Shown here: one piece after another, positions 1 through 11,674 of the stretch
Position numbering within the stretch: the stretch's first letter is position 1
Layout of the letters: every line of letters begins with the position of its first letter
NCBI GenBank assembly: GCA_009760855.2
Contig: WPIO01000002.1
Coordinates: 1,393,501 to 1,457,500 of the forward strand
Source of the DNA: Cristatella mucedo
Lineage: Eukaryota > Bryozoa > Phylactolaemata > Cristatellidae
DNA length: 64,000 nt
Direction of reading: 5' to 3'
Translations under genes and position numbers: made by a program
Notes under the pieces: generated by a model
What the model was told of the DNA's origin: nothing
What the model saw: only the letters and a program-made list of their open reading frames with translations
The model's database searches: none

Positions 1-540
1 GGTGAGTGTGAGGCCACTCAGGGTGCATTTTATGTATGGGTTCATCTTATGTAAAATATTTTTTACACAAATCATCAAAACCCGTGTCTTATGTACAGGT
101 GCATCTTATAATTAGGCGTCTAATATTCGCGAAAATACGGTAAGTATTTTTCAACACGAACGGTACCGTGCGTGATATTGAAGGACGATTATTGCTGTCG
201 ATATTCACGTTTTTACAATTTTCATTCCTAGTTGTAAAAAATTGGGTACCGGTAAACAATAATCGTTGTGGTCCTGCCTCAGATAATTCTTTGATCTAAA
301 CTAAAAATGGTAATGAAGTCTTATTCACATCCGAAGGGTGATGAAACATTGGACACGTTTTCATACTTGATAAAGGAAAGGAAACCACTGGATATAAATT
401 GCTCATTGCAGCAGATGGCTAGGCCACCTGCGTCTTATGGAATTTTTTTTACACAAATCGTCAGAACCAGCGTCTTATATATGGGTGCATCTTATAATTA
501 GGTGCATCTTATAGGCAAAAAATATGGTAGAAGAATCGGA
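1..540. repeat. Dispersed/terminal repeat with direct copies around GTGCATCTTATA
   Basis: Two related blocks, about 59-117 and 443-505, both run from a T-rich stretch through acacaaatc, gtcttat and ggtgcatcttataattagg. The second is followed by another gtgcatcttata copy and an aaaaaatatggta end. The ~325 bases between have no convincing coding content. This looks like a DNA-transposon or MITE remnant with duplicated ends; the family is not recognised. Confidence 0.5.
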
Positions 541-1337
541 AGTAGCTTTCACCCACTATGCTCGCTGCCAGCAATGCGGGATTACAGGATTGCCCAGGCA
601 CGGCTCTAACCCGCAACCTGGGTCTCGAAGGTTTCGAATGAGTAAAAACTTATTCTGGTAAAGGCCTAGACCATCACTTTCATGGCTACCCACCAAGCTA
701 GACAAGGTCAAGCCTGTGATACAGCAACGTCCTTGTCCTATACATGCAAACTGGGTGCTTCACGTTTCTATTACAAATTATTTGCCCGTTGTACCAGGTA
801 TCATGCTGTTTAATACAAGTCTCAGGTGTAAAAGCACTGCTGCCAGAGGTTTGGCACAGCTCAACCTTCCAATAAACAGCGTTTGAAACCTTCTAATAAA
901 CAGCAGACAAAACCAAACCTGCTTAGCATGAAATTCGTGGTAGTTTTTTGCTATACTATGGCCCTCGGCTGAAAGCTTTTTGCACATTTGATGTGACCTG
1001 GGCTTTTTTAAGCTCAAAAACATCTAAATTCTTATAAAGGTGCTCCTCTGCAAGTTGTACGTCATAGCAAACACAATATCCTATATCACTTGACATCGAC
1101 AGACCTTGACTTTCGCGCTGTGTCTAAAGCTGCTTGGAGGAACATCACGTCAGTGGTATAAATATCGAGGAAGTGCCCTAAATCCAAACCTCGAAAAGTA
1201 AATGCTTCAAGGAAAGTTAAAAAAGTACAAGGTTGTCAATCGGGATCCTAAGCCTTCTAGTTTTCAGTATGAATTGGACGAACTCATATGCCATGTTTAC
1301 CGTGGTGAAGTGTTCCGTTTCTCAGGTTTGGCCCAGG
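541..1337. other. Non-coding stretch with nothing recognised except a 52-codon ORF
   Basis: No repeat or gene family recognised. A 52-codon plus-strand frame starts at ATG 1202 (MLQGKLKKYKVVNRDPKPS) and has protein-like composition (ELDELICHVYRGEVFRF), but no homologue comes to mind and it is short enough to be chance. Confidence 0.3.
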
Positions 1338-1700
1338 TGTTAAGGTGGTTGCCTTTAAATGACTGATGTCAAGGTGAATGGATTTGATGACCGAGGTTGT
1401 GAGCTCGAGCACTGTGGCATATGTGAAGCGCCTCGGTAGAGATCAAGCTTTCTTAGGGTGCTATACAAATGAATCATCTTTATTTATGTTTATCCTCGCA
1501 AAGAAGGTTTTTTCACTTTCAGTCCCACCACTCCTTTGCTTCAGCATACCTATCCGACGCTCGTACCTTCAGTTTTTATAATCCCAAAACCTGAAGCTCA
1601 CTACTGACTGAAATCACGACATCGCCTGTCTGTCTTGATGGTTGTTGAAAGGAAGCTGAAAATGCACTTGTTCCTCAAAGAATTTTCCCTATCTATAAAA
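1338..1700 (+). mobile_element. tRNA-derived SINE with LINE-A type tail, plus LINE-A 3' fragment
   Basis: A tRNA-like head (taaggtggttgcc as A box, gttgtgagctcgagcac as B box) is followed by gaagcgcctcggtagagatc and ttagggtgctatacaaatg, the tail hairpin sequence of LINE-A. Bases ~1570-1690 resemble the LINE-A stretch upstream of its 3' UTR (cacgacatcgcc, gaagctgaaaatgcac). Confidence 0.5.
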
Positions 1701-2920
1701 ATAGGTACTCATGCATGTTGGAATTGTTCGTGTAATTAGTAATCAATAGACATGCTTCCTTTCTAGCATATTAAGTGTTTAGAAAGAAATTTAATTTTCT
1801 TATGGTACTATAGGCATGTTTTTTCATTATTATAAAGTAGATTATTCTGCGACTGGCACCCTTGCAGAAGGTGGGCTTGTGTGTAAGCCTGTCCATCTGT
1901 ACTTGACATATCGATAGAGACCAAGTGAGTGTTGAGCTAGAGAGTTTTCCATAACACAATTAAAACATAAGCACCATGCACATGAAAGTAAAGATCAGCT
2001 GATTCGATAAGCCCATTTTATGTAGTTGTTGAAGAACCATAGCGTGAAGGACTCAGCAGTTTATTGTGTCTCCACTTAAAAGTGACGAGAGCAGGCTACA
2101 CCACTCACTGCTTAAGCTTAGTGGTTTTGTTTTCGATAGATTACATTATAGGCACTGGCATTTCAAAGGTAAGCAATTTGAGGTCTCTCTTTACAATTAC
2201 TAACTCCTGACTTCTAAGAGCTCACCTCCAGAGTGTAGCCGGACTGGTTTTTGTGGCCGGTGGTTCTGCCAAGTGGCCTGTGCAAGGTCTGCTATCGATC
2301 AATCGAGACTGCATTCACGTCATGCACTGTTACCTGGCTCTTCTCACACTTTTCTTACTCGATAGTGTCCCAAATGGTGATAAGATCCATCTTTTTATCT
2401 TGCTTACGGAGGCTTTGGTAATGCCTAGTAGTATCCAGCTTCTAAAGGAATCTTCATATCGCCTAGGAGTTGTTGCTGAAGGTACTTCCATGTGGCTGAA
2501 TCATCGGCTCGATTTACAAGCAATATCGTAGCACTAAGAAGAAATAATGCCACTTGTCGTCATATGGTATTGAATTCACAAACTTCGAAATCAGTGGCCA
2601 AGTCATGGCAACTGATTTGTTTTAGTTTTCGTTGATTTATCTGGGCAGCTTTATTATAACAGCTGATCATTTTGTTGTAAGAGTTTTTTTGCAGAAACTT
2701 TTACCGTGATTTTGGCAATCCTTGCTTTATGCCTCTGTGCTCGCCCAGGCAATCCGTTGGTATATAACATTGCTTTACTAGCCTGAATCCATTTAATGGT
2801 CTCCCATCAGTTGAGACAGCACCCTGCTTGCCCGGCTTTGGGCTGCTACACAGAGCATTCCTCATATACTTGCTTATAGCTGCCCGACCTTTTCGTCAAC
2901 ATTGTCAACTCATGTAGTAG
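1700..2920. other. Non-coding stretch upstream of the first assigned FBXL18-like exon
   Basis: Several short frames exist on both strands; none resembles the missing FBXL18 N-terminal half. Probably an intron, since exon 2921 begins inside a codon. Confidence 0.35.
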
Positions 2921-3071
2921 TGAAATGGTTGCCCTGGATCTAGCTGGACTGAGCTGCTGCAGCTCGTGGACCACTGAGGTGCTTTACAACCTGAGGGCTA
3001 GCTTTGCTGCCCTTACTGGTAAGTTCCCTGAACTCCAGCACAACTGATGATCAAACAATTAGTAGGCGCAC

Positions 3072-3146
<75 letters not shown>

Positions 3147-3206
3147 CGCGTCTGCGAATGTGTATGTGTGTGTACATGAAAGAGAATGAGTGAGTGAGTA
3201 AAAGAG

Positions 3207-3249
<43 letters not shown>

Positions 3250-6200
3250 GAGAGAAGCAATGCACGTAACAACATTTTGTTTGCTGCTGCACATACTTGT
3301 ACGTCTGCTACTCGCTCAGATTGCTGAATGTCTGTTATAGGTCTGAAGTACTTAGGGCTGCCTACCTGTTTTCTGGTGCCTCACGTGAGCACGCAGTTTG
3401 CTCAGGTAAGTGAGTGCCGAATCAAACACAGTGCCAAGGAGTTTCACCGAACGGCATGCCCTGCGTGAGACTTTGTCTACAGCTGGAGGTGCTGCGGTGC
3501 AGTGCCTTGCTCCGCTGCTTGCCGGGCAGCAATGGCAACATTGTGGCGTCCATCTGATCAGTCTTTCATCTGTGGGTGGGCGGTTGGTTGGAATGTGGGA
3601 GCCAGAGCTGTGGAGAGCTATGCAGAGCCAAGGGTCGCCGGGTCATTGCTCGGTCGCCATTTGCAGACGGCGCTGGCTTTTTTGAGGAACCATCGGATTC
3701 CGTGCTCTCTCGATGGAGTTTTTAGCCGTTTTACCGATCGTGACACGAAATGCAATTGCGGCAGCTTTAAAATTGGCACAGCGCTCTATGCCGGTTTTCA
3801 CGCAATAGTGGCACAGCGTGCTCCTATCCATCTATCCTCACCGAGTCTTGCAGGCCGAGACTGCTCTGTCCATCGTCGGCAGCGCACTGCAGCAGCTGCA
3901 GGCCCTTGAGCTGTTCGCTGCACACAAGTCGTGGCTCTCGAATTGCGACTGCTGGACTCTCACTCGAAGCCGTTTGCTACCACAGTCGGGCGAGACTGGG
4001 TAAGCACGAGCCGCTTCCGGTTCCTCTCGCCTCATTCGATTGTTCTCTGTTCCATTGCGGCCACTTGGAACCGGGCGTGGTACGTGGCGGGATGCTGCTT
4101 CGTTTTACAGACTACAGTGCCACGGCTCGGCAGTAGCACGATGCAAGAACGAACCCACCGGCTTGGCTTTGCTCGGCAATCTGCGATACTTGGCCGCTCA
4201 TCGAATCCCAGGTAGTGAGCAGGCCTACTGCGGCTTGGACTGCAGACTGCTGCTGCTGCTGAGCCACCGCCGCATGCTGCCACTGCTTCTGCTTCCTGCC
4301 TAGGCTGAAAGCAGCCGCGTGTCGGTTGACTGACCTACGGTCTTGTTCGACTTGTCGTTGGGTTCGTACCCGGCAAGATCAGCTGAGCTCGGACTTGAGT
4401 TAAATCTTGCGCTTTTCACTTTTAACGATCGAGTGCCTTGGTGCGCCTTCGATACACTTGAGAAGCCTTAGCTTAGGAGAGCAGTGGCAGCTGCGTTTTT
4501 TTTATCGTTGTGCGACTTTGCGGCACCGCGCACTTGGTCTTGCACAATAAAACAATGAAAAATGAACGGTTAGCTGATTCAACAGTCTCATTTAAATAGC
4601 AGCAGTAGAGCCTTAACAGCTGTCACCACTGATGTCAGTGAGCAATATAGTATTGCCCACTGAAGGACTGGAACCCACCACTTGCGACTTGAAGAACAAG
4701 TACTTTCCTGCAGAGTTAAGGCCCAGGGATGAAACAGTCACGCCAGCAAAAATAAACAAAGAAATTATAGCTGAAATATCAGCTGGATTTAGCACAAGTC
4801 ATTACAAAAGTCCCTGCAGATGCATCGCCAATACTTCTCCAGGCCATCTGCCACCACCCGACACTCAGCTTATCACGAGCTGTCAATCTTTGATGCCAAA
4901 TGCAATCCCATGTGCTTCAAAACACAGCTAAAATCTTTAACTATGACGGGATCTGCATGGGAAGACTTTTTTGTTTGCAGTTGTTTAGAAAGCTGTTGAT
5001 ACACGACTATTTCCTAATTAGATGCTGTAATGAGATGCGACCTGGTGGTCAACTATGCCAGGAATCCTGTGGTAGGCCTGAACTCCTGTTGCTGTTACTA
5101 TAGTGGGCTTGTAGTGACTTGACACATTTGGACCTCATCAAGGGCCAGCTGTGAGCACTCCGGTGTCACTGAGGTCTTAGCAATGCTGCAAGAGCTCGGA
5201 ATGTTGCAAGAGCTCGGAATAACTGGCAGTGCTGTCAGACACAGACACACCATCTGTAAGGTGATTGCTAACGGGTCAAAGCAGAACTACCACAACAGCT
5301 ATCGCCCTAGGTTCACAAAGAAGAGAGAGGGCAGACTGCAAAAAGATAGGTGCTCCGAAGGACCGCCTGCACCCACCAGCTCAGAGGTTCGTGCTGCCTT
5401 CCCAGAATCAGTAACGAGGCAAGGGTGAGCATGCACGTAGTTTTCCGAAGACTTCATGCACAAGGCATTTTGTCTCGTGTGGTGCATTAGACGATTGCGC
5501 ATAATGGCGTATTAGGTAAGGTGGTTGCTTTCACGACCTCGGTCCCGAGGTCGTGAGTTCGATTCCTGCGGTGGGCGATCCTTTATCGCCGCTGCAAGCG
5601 GTGGTGATAGCCGTAAAGGCTCTTCTGTCGCTATGCAAAAAGAGGCTGTTTAATCAGCTAGGATTTATTTATTTACATGATAGCCGCTGTGTTCGGTCAA
5701 TTATTAAAGGCATGGTTACACTTGCTCACCGTGAGCTCACACGTGATCAGTTCGCAATCCACAACTTGCTGCCTGGTGTTGGAGAGAGCTAGTTCTGGTT
5801 GTTCTCCAATGGCTGACGATTCATGTTTTTTTTGGAGCTGTTTTACCAAAGCATGCATGCATTAATCGAATTCTTTAAGATACGGTTAAAGTTAGCAATA
5901 AGTCGGCCAAGAGCGTAACTGAGCGTCGCAGCACTTTCTGGCTGCCACTTCCCAGGGCACATCTCTTCTCATCGGCTCGCTGCTGCGATTCAGCATTCCT
6001 CCGTACTTCTTCACCTCCAACGCTTGGAGTGGGCATTTGCAGTGACGTAGTCAGCTGATCGTTTGCCGTTCTGCTGCTGCACAGCCACTCCCAGCATCGA
6101 AGTTCCGGCATGTGCCTATAGCACCTATCACCTACTCTTTGTCTGCCCCAGGGCGGTCCCTCTCCCACCCACGAGGCAGCAGCATGGGTGCGGACGTCGG

Positions 6201-6972
6201 TGGACTGTGCCAGTGCTTGGGATGGGTGCGTGGTAGCAGCGTCGCGCGGCATCTGGCCCTGTTTGCCAGCCACCCTGACTGCACGGCAGCCACGCTGGCC
6301 TGCCCGGAGTGCCGAGCACCACGAACAACGAGCACCACGAACACCGAAGTGCCACCACGTTCAGATGCTGCTCCTCTTGCAGGCACCGATAACGAATCGT
6401 TTGTCACCAACCTGAGAAGTAGTCAGAGCTGCAGCAAGCTACGGGTGCTGTCGCTGTTCTTTGCCACGTCCATAAATCGCTACGTGTTCCACTTGCGCGA
6501 CCTTCTGGGAAGCTTGCAAAGGCTCGAGGACCTCAGGTTTGTCGAGGCATCGCGCTCTTAAATTCTCTGCATCTCATTCGACCGAACCCTAGCCATGCTA
6601 ACAGAGAGATGGCCTAGTGTGAGCTAGCATACGGAATCATCCGTTCAAGGAAGCTTTTCCCGCAGGTTGGAGGTGCCAGATATGCCGTCATTCCTGCAAC
6701 TGGTGGAATCGTTGTGCATGTGTTCGAACCTGCGACGAGTTTGTTTATCGTTCGCTCATGTCGACTTCCAACTCTCTGATCTGCTGCTGCTGCTGGGAAA
6801 GGTAGGAACATGCTGCATGCAGAGATCTCGTTGATATGCCGTGTCGTTAAACCGAAGCCTGCTGCCATTACATCACTGACGAGTGAGATGCGAGCATGAT
6901 CTAGCAGTGTGACACCTGTGGGCTCTGAAAACCTGCGCGGGCATGCATGCATGCATGTTAGTGTGTATGAGC

Positions 6973-7009
<37 letters not shown>

Positions 7010-10000
7010 TGCGTGCGTGAGCACTTGATCACAGGCGTTCTCGAATGGATCAGATGCAGTGTATGCCTTTGTACCAGGCTCTTTAATCCAGGAGCTGTGA
7101 CAGGGTTTCAAGCCCTGTGTGCGGTTTTTGCAGAGCAATGCACGCACACACACTCCTACATGCTGCATGGAAAGTCGTGCCACCGTTGCTCCTTCCTGCT
7201 CCACCTAAAGCCATGTATTGTTCCACCTATGTCACAATGGCCAACTACAGGCAAGCTCGGCCGTTCAGCTCGCCCATACCAAATTTCTTGGCTGAGTCTA
7301 ATGCTCGGCACACAGTTCTCTTCCTCGCTACCGAGGCAGTGAAGCCAGGGATGGTTGGCCGTACTGCCTCGGTATGTCACTCCGAGTGAATTAAAGGCTG
7401 AGTCTAGTGCCCCGGGGAGCCATCGACATTGAGGTGTGGCGCCATCGACATTGAGGTGCATGCAGACAGACCAGCGGAAGATTCCAACACTGCACTTGCA
7501 CTGACCTTCGTTGCTTGGCCACGTTACAAATGGAGCCGGTGCAGAGCTTCTGGCGCAGCTCGGAGCTCGAGCGGCTTCTCTCGGCAGTGAAGGCTGCAGC
7601 TAGAGGAAGTGGTGCCCGAAGCAGCCACTTCCCGGGAGAAGGGAGTGATGAAGTGGGAAGGAGAGAAGGGGAGTTCTGCTGCTGCCACTGCTCCGGCGCC
7701 GTAGTAGACCTATTTTGTCGTCTAGTGCGGTGCCACATTGCTGGACCTGCTGGCACTTGGTGCTCCATTTGCAGTGCACAAACCTGACGGTGCTGCAGTT
7801 GTTTACCAGCGATGGCTCGCAGCTAGGCTTCAGGACCATGGAGATAGAGATCGCCAAAAGGTAAAGGCTGCCGTTTCATTTGAGTGACCGAGCAAACGAG
7901 TGCAGCCATGTTTTCATTTTGGACCTCGTGCCCACCTGCCAGTGTGCCTACATGTAACGAGCCTGTTTGTGCTTGCTCCGTACCTAGCTTGCTGTGTACC
8001 TGCTACCTTAGTACACTCCTGAAGGCCTACCCAGGCAGGCTGCAATGATTCGTGTCTTGCTGCTGAACTTTATGAATCACGTGGACCTGCTTAATGCTGT
8101 GATAAATGGATGCATTTTTAGTTTCTTTTTAAATGAAGTCCGGTCAGGTATATCGTGATGCAAGTCAGAAGTGAGTTCCAGGCGGTTTTTACTCTCCATC
8201 TAGCCTATGTGATTGCCAGACACAACCTAGGTTTTCACTTGTATGCAGATGACACTCAGTTGCACCTTTGCCTTTGATCTTCCAGCATGTCGAATTGTCT
8301 CAGCTCCCTTGCTATATGTATTGCTGACATTTGCACATAGATGGCAGCAAACCTTCTTGAATCGAATTATGGTAAAAGCAACTTACTAGTTATGGGCAGA
8401 CCAAGTGTGATTCAGAAATTGGAAAGGTTAATGCTCACAGTCGGCTGTGCCAGCACATCTCCTGTTGAACCTGCACGAAATCTAGGTGTCATGTTCCAAA
8501 GTGACCTCTCATTAGACGACCAAATCAGCTCCACAGTCAAGTCTGCCTACTTTCAGCTACATAACATTGCTAAAACTCGGGCTTGTTTAGCCAATGATAC
8601 CACATCTAAATTGGTCCATGCATTTGTGACATCCTGTCTCGACTTTTGTAACTCAGTGCTTGCTGGCCCATCGGCGTGTGCAATCTGTCGGGAGCATTGC
8701 AGTTGCCACATCACACCACTTCTCGCTGGCCTGCACTGGCTCCCAGTCATGTCGTGCAGGCATAGACTTCAAGATTTTTTGTCACCCACTTTTAGGTCCC
8801 TTCATTCTTTGGCTCTAGCCTACCTATAAGATCTACTCACCGCTAAGCTAAGCATCGTACCACCTGCTTTTCGGAATCTAATCGAATACCTATACCTTGT
8901 ACGAACCTCAAATCCACTGGAGACCTTGCCTTTAGCTCCTAAGCTCCTAAAGCTTGGAACTCACTTCCGACTTGCATCACGACATCCCCCGACTCGACCA
9001 CATTTAAAAAGAAACTGAAACACATCTATTTATTACAATACTTAAATGTCAGGCAGTCGTCTTGCAGGTTACCTAAACGTAAGCGATCGGCGACGATTGT
9101 GCTACAGCATCTCCCATTACGAGAGCTGTCAGTTAATCCGGGTGTAAACTTAGGGTTTCCCATGAGGAGCTGGGTTTATCATTGTTGAGCACGAGGAAAT
9201 ATACCAGCATCAAAACCGAATCAACATCCAAACGGAACCAGTCTTTGCTGTACTAAGGCAATGTGGCAGAACTCTGTTTGTACAGTTAGTTTCTGCTTTG
9301 GTCCTACATCGGATCAAATGCATCGTTTACTCTGATATATATGAAGTCCTTCCTAGTAATACTTATATTTGGTTCAGCTTCGTCAAATGAGGTAGGCGGT
9401 TTACTACTTTGTTGTTGATATTACAATCACCCAAATATTAAACTTCTTTAGCAAAGACTAAGACGATCTGCAATAAAAATGAATTATATCACCAAGCGGG
9501 AAGACTATCGGGAAAATTCGTTCGTTATGTATTGACTGTCTCTGCAGTCACTGTCCAGTTAAATCACCGAGGACTTGGAAAAATTACTGACGTGTTAGCC
9601 ATCGTTACATTCTTTCAAAGGCTGGCCTGACTAAAACTTAGTAGGCATGTCAATTGAACTTGCATGGCCAACATTTAGGATATTATTAATGGCAGGAGTT
9701 CAGTTAATAAATCTCTACGGCTGATACGAAGTACTAGATCCGAGCTGATTTGGCCCAGTGGTTAGGTGCTCGCCCCGACCAAGGTCTGGCCGAGGTCGTG
9801 GGCTCGAGCCCCATGGCATATGTGAAGTGCCTGAATAAAGATTGAGTTCTCTTAGGGCGCTTTACAAGTGAACTATATATTTTTTATATTTTAGACGCAG
9901 GCACGTGCGCATGGTTCATTTTTGCCCCTCCTCAAAAGGTTACTCGAGCTTGGCTAAACCAAAACTTTTTTTAAGGCATCAGGGTTGATGAAGCTAATAA

Positions 10001-11674
10001 ACAAACTAGAAGCTTTCACAGCATTGCAGAGTCCATGCTGCCAAAGCAGCTCCGAGATCAAATATTAGCATCCAGGTCGGTATCGTTCACTACAGACCTC
10101 TGGATCACCTTTTCCTGGGCTTCGATTGTGACTCCACCCAGAACCACACCGATATTCTTACTGATAGCCGGCCTTCTTGGCATATAGTGGGCCATACCAG
10201 TCCTTAATCGACCTATTATGGCCACTCGAAATTACAAGTGAGATAGCCAGATGGTCAAACAATTGCTCAGAATTATATGCAAGTACTTTATTGCTTTATT
10301 GAGTGTCGTAGGATTTAGAATGGCATGCAAATTCAATGGTAGAGGGTAAAGGATATATCTGTTAGTTGTCTTAGAAGGACGATACCTGAAGAAGTCGCAA
10401 GTTCAACCATCTATGGAGTAGCAGCAACACTGTTGTGAAATAAAAGTGTCTGGCTATACACACGTGTGGTAAACTTGCCAGACCCATTAGGACTAGCGCC
10501 ATTTGATAAATAGCTGCTGAAAAAGCCTTTGAAAATTCATTTCATTTAGTCAACACGACTTAGAGCTTGGACTTTAATGTCATGGGAGGAATGGTCGGAG
10601 TTAAATAAATGAAAGGGAAAACCGTATCTAGCATCATTGGTAAGGCATGGTTGGACAATGCATACGATGAAGGTCAGAATAAATATGAAGGAAGTGAGCC
10701 GTGAAGTCCTCTCAGCCCTTCGGTGGTTATCTTCGACCTATACACACCCTGATCGTCAATAAAAAAAACTCAAGAGAAGCGAGGGGCTTTGCTGTAGGCT
10801 AATTAAACTCTCGGTGTTCAGCTGAGTATTCGTTTAAGGAGAATGAATCTCGGGTAGTACCGAAAGCTGCTTAGGCTGTGAGTGTGCTATTCAAAACTCT
10901 CATGCGTAACACCCACCTGGTCTTTATGACTTTGTGGAGTTACTGACGGAGATAAATTAAATTACTCTGAACTCACGCCTCACCTATACTTGTCACAGAA
11001 AAGCTATGACATTTTTTTATTTAAAATGAGCATTTTTGCATAAAATTGCACGTCTAATTAATGGGTTGTGATTACCTGTGTGGTTTGCTAATGCAGCGAT
11101 TATCGGATTTGGGATTCGATGCCCCTTTTTGGTATCGGATCAGGTGCCTAAAGCTCAGGTGATCAGGAAGGCTGTCATTACGTCGTTACCCTCTCACTGT
11201 CGTTCAGGACACACTATACAATTCAAAGGGACGACCTGCCCAAATGCCAGACTGAAGTACTTCTACAAGGATGTACTTGGATTGTATGAGGGAGCACTTT
11301 CTTAGAGAGTATCATATAAGTTTTGGGTGAAACCAGTAAAAGAGATTTATGATCGATCAAGCCACTGGGGGGGGGTAGAAAGCTGGAGGAGGGAGGGGGC
11401 TGGCTGCTTGACAGAGCACCACATCGGTCGTGGCCCCCGTGTCCCATTTGGGCGCCCGGCAGATCGACCTTTAGTGACGCACGAGCGCTCGGTTGCTTGC
11501 AGATACACTAAAGAGCGGCCAGGCCTGAGTGTGTCGCTGGTGCACACAGGCCCCCTCAGGGCCAAGAGCAGCATCAAGGATCAGCTGGAGCGCGTGCCAC
11601 TCAAGCACTATGTCGAGCTAACAAGCTGCGAAGCCAAGCTGATGGATCTGTTTGAGCGTGAATACAATCTCTAA
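2921..11674 (+). CDS. FBXL18: FBXL18-like F-box/leucine-rich-repeat protein, C-terminal part (9 exons)
   Basis: Exons by frame and splice site: 2921-3018, 3341-3405, 3854-3999, 4111-4211, 6152-6536, 6666-6801, 7470-7586, 7775-7860, 11503-11674 (TAA). All junctions keep phase, giving 434 residues. Leucine-rich-repeat strands recur, for example EMVALDLAGL, LKYLGLPTCF, LRVLSLFF, RLEDLRLEVPD, NLRRVCLSF and CTNLTVLQLF. The order of segments and the end of the protein (ERPGLSVSLVH, then VPLKHYVELTSCEAKL) resemble the C-terminal half of vertebrate FBXL18 as I remember it; the family presents substrates to an SCF ubiquitin ligase. The F-box and N-terminal half are not visible; the first exon starts inside a codon, so upstream exons exist. 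Least certain are the start of the seventh exon (weak pyrimidine tract) and its donor. It could instead be another LRR/FBXL protein; the exon chain is firmer than the name. Confidence 0.68.
3075..3138. repeat. (TG)n microsatellite
   Basis: About 32 uninterrupted TG units, then a degenerate CG/TG stretch to ~3175. Lies in the first visible intron of the FBXL18-like gene. Confidence 0.98.
3208..3246. repeat. (GA)n microsatellite
   Basis: About 19 GA units, 70 bases after the TG tract in the same intron. Frames through it on either strand are artefacts. Confidence 0.97.
4568..4730 (-). mobile_element. SINE-2 copy (tRNA-derived), minus strand
   Basis: Read on the minus strand: a tRNA-like head with B box ggttccagtcc, the core ccactgatgtcagtggtgacagctgttaaggctcta in diverged form, and an end like aatgagactgttgaatcagct. 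Same layout as the copies at 5511 and 12818. In the 4212-6151 intron. Confidence 0.65.
5511..5668 (+). mobile_element. SINE-2 copy (tRNA-derived)
   Basis: Best-preserved plus-strand copy. A-box-like aaggtggttgc, a perfect palindromic anticodon-arm-like gacctcggtcccgaggtc, B box gagttcgattcc, body cggtggtgatagccgtaaag and gctcttctgtcgc, end gaggctgtttaatcagct. Not a functional tRNA, because acceptor ends do not pair. Confidence 0.8.
6152..6536 (+). CDS. FBXL18: Long exon of the FBXL18-like gene with a low-complexity, Cys-containing insert
   Basis: Largest exon of the gene, 385 bases, between acceptor tctgccccag and donor gtttgt. It begins GRSLSHPRGSS, passes a Cys pair (CPEC) and a Thr/Ser-rich run (TTSTTNTEV), and ends in a clear LRR pair (KLRVLSLFF, then RLEDLR). 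The repeat part fits the family. The first ~85 residues look like a poorly conserved loop between repeats. The donor is weaker than consensus but keeps phase with the next exon, which starts LEVPDMPSF. Confidence 0.65.
6975..7005. repeat. (GT)n microsatellite
   Basis: About 15 GT units followed by GCGT variants to ~7018, in the intron after 6801. Confidence 0.96.
7409..7459. repeat. Short tandem duplication
   Basis: gccatcgacattgaggtg occurs twice, 22 bases apart, just before the seventh assigned exon of the FBXL18-like gene. Confidence 0.85.
8065..8185 (-). mobile_element. LINE-A 3' UTR fragment, minus strand
   Basis: The stretch with ggacctgcttaatgctgtg and gcaagtcagaagtgagttcc matches the minus-strand 3' UTR of other LINE-A copies (compare 24640-24760). 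It abuts a plus-strand coding fragment. Confidence 0.6.
8186..9060 (+). mobile_element. LINE-A reverse-transcriptase fragment, plus strand
   Basis: Encodes YADDTQLHLCL-like motif C around 8240-8280 (with frame breaks), then LESNYGKSNLLVMGRPSV, NLGVMFQSDLSLDDQI, SAYFQLHNIAKTRAC and HVFVTSCLDF-type segments in the 8341-8829 frame. This is the L2/CR1-like RT C-terminal part. Stops and an internal deletion around 8680 make it non-functional. In the last intron of the FBXL18-like gene. Confidence 0.85.
9745..9872 (+). mobile_element. SINE-1: tRNA-derived head fused to the LINE-A 3' hairpin
   Basis: A box tggcccagtggttagg, B box gtgggctcgagcccc, then directly gaagtgcctgaataaagatt and gttctcttagggcgctttac, the LINE-A tail. 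This is the usual build of a SINE mobilised by a partner LINE. Confidence 0.75.
10030..10120 (+). mobile_element. Possible hAT transposase remnant
   Basis: One frame reads MLPKQLRDQILASRSVSF and then TTDLWIT. The TTDxWT-like motif is characteristic of hAT superfamily transposases. Only about 30 residues are open, with no BED finger or dimerisation region seen. Confidence 0.4.
10780..10970 (+). mobile_element. LINE-B 3' end
   Basis: taccgaaagctgcttaggct, then caaaactctcatgcgtaaca, then ggtctttatgactttgtgga match the 3' end of the LINE-B copy at 55150-55290. Ends in ggagataaattaaa. Confidence 0.7.

Noticed and set aside
3004-3294. Open frames through the TG and GA repeats
   Set aside because: They are products of dinucleotide repeats, present in several frames on both strands, with no protein character outside the repeat.
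3502-3909. A 135-codon plus-strand frame
   Set aside because: Overlaps the FBXL18-like exon 3854-3999 in the wrong frame; no family resemblance.
5511-5668. A tRNA gene
   Set aside because: A and B boxes are present but the acceptor stem does not pair and the same sequence recurs as a dispersed SINE.
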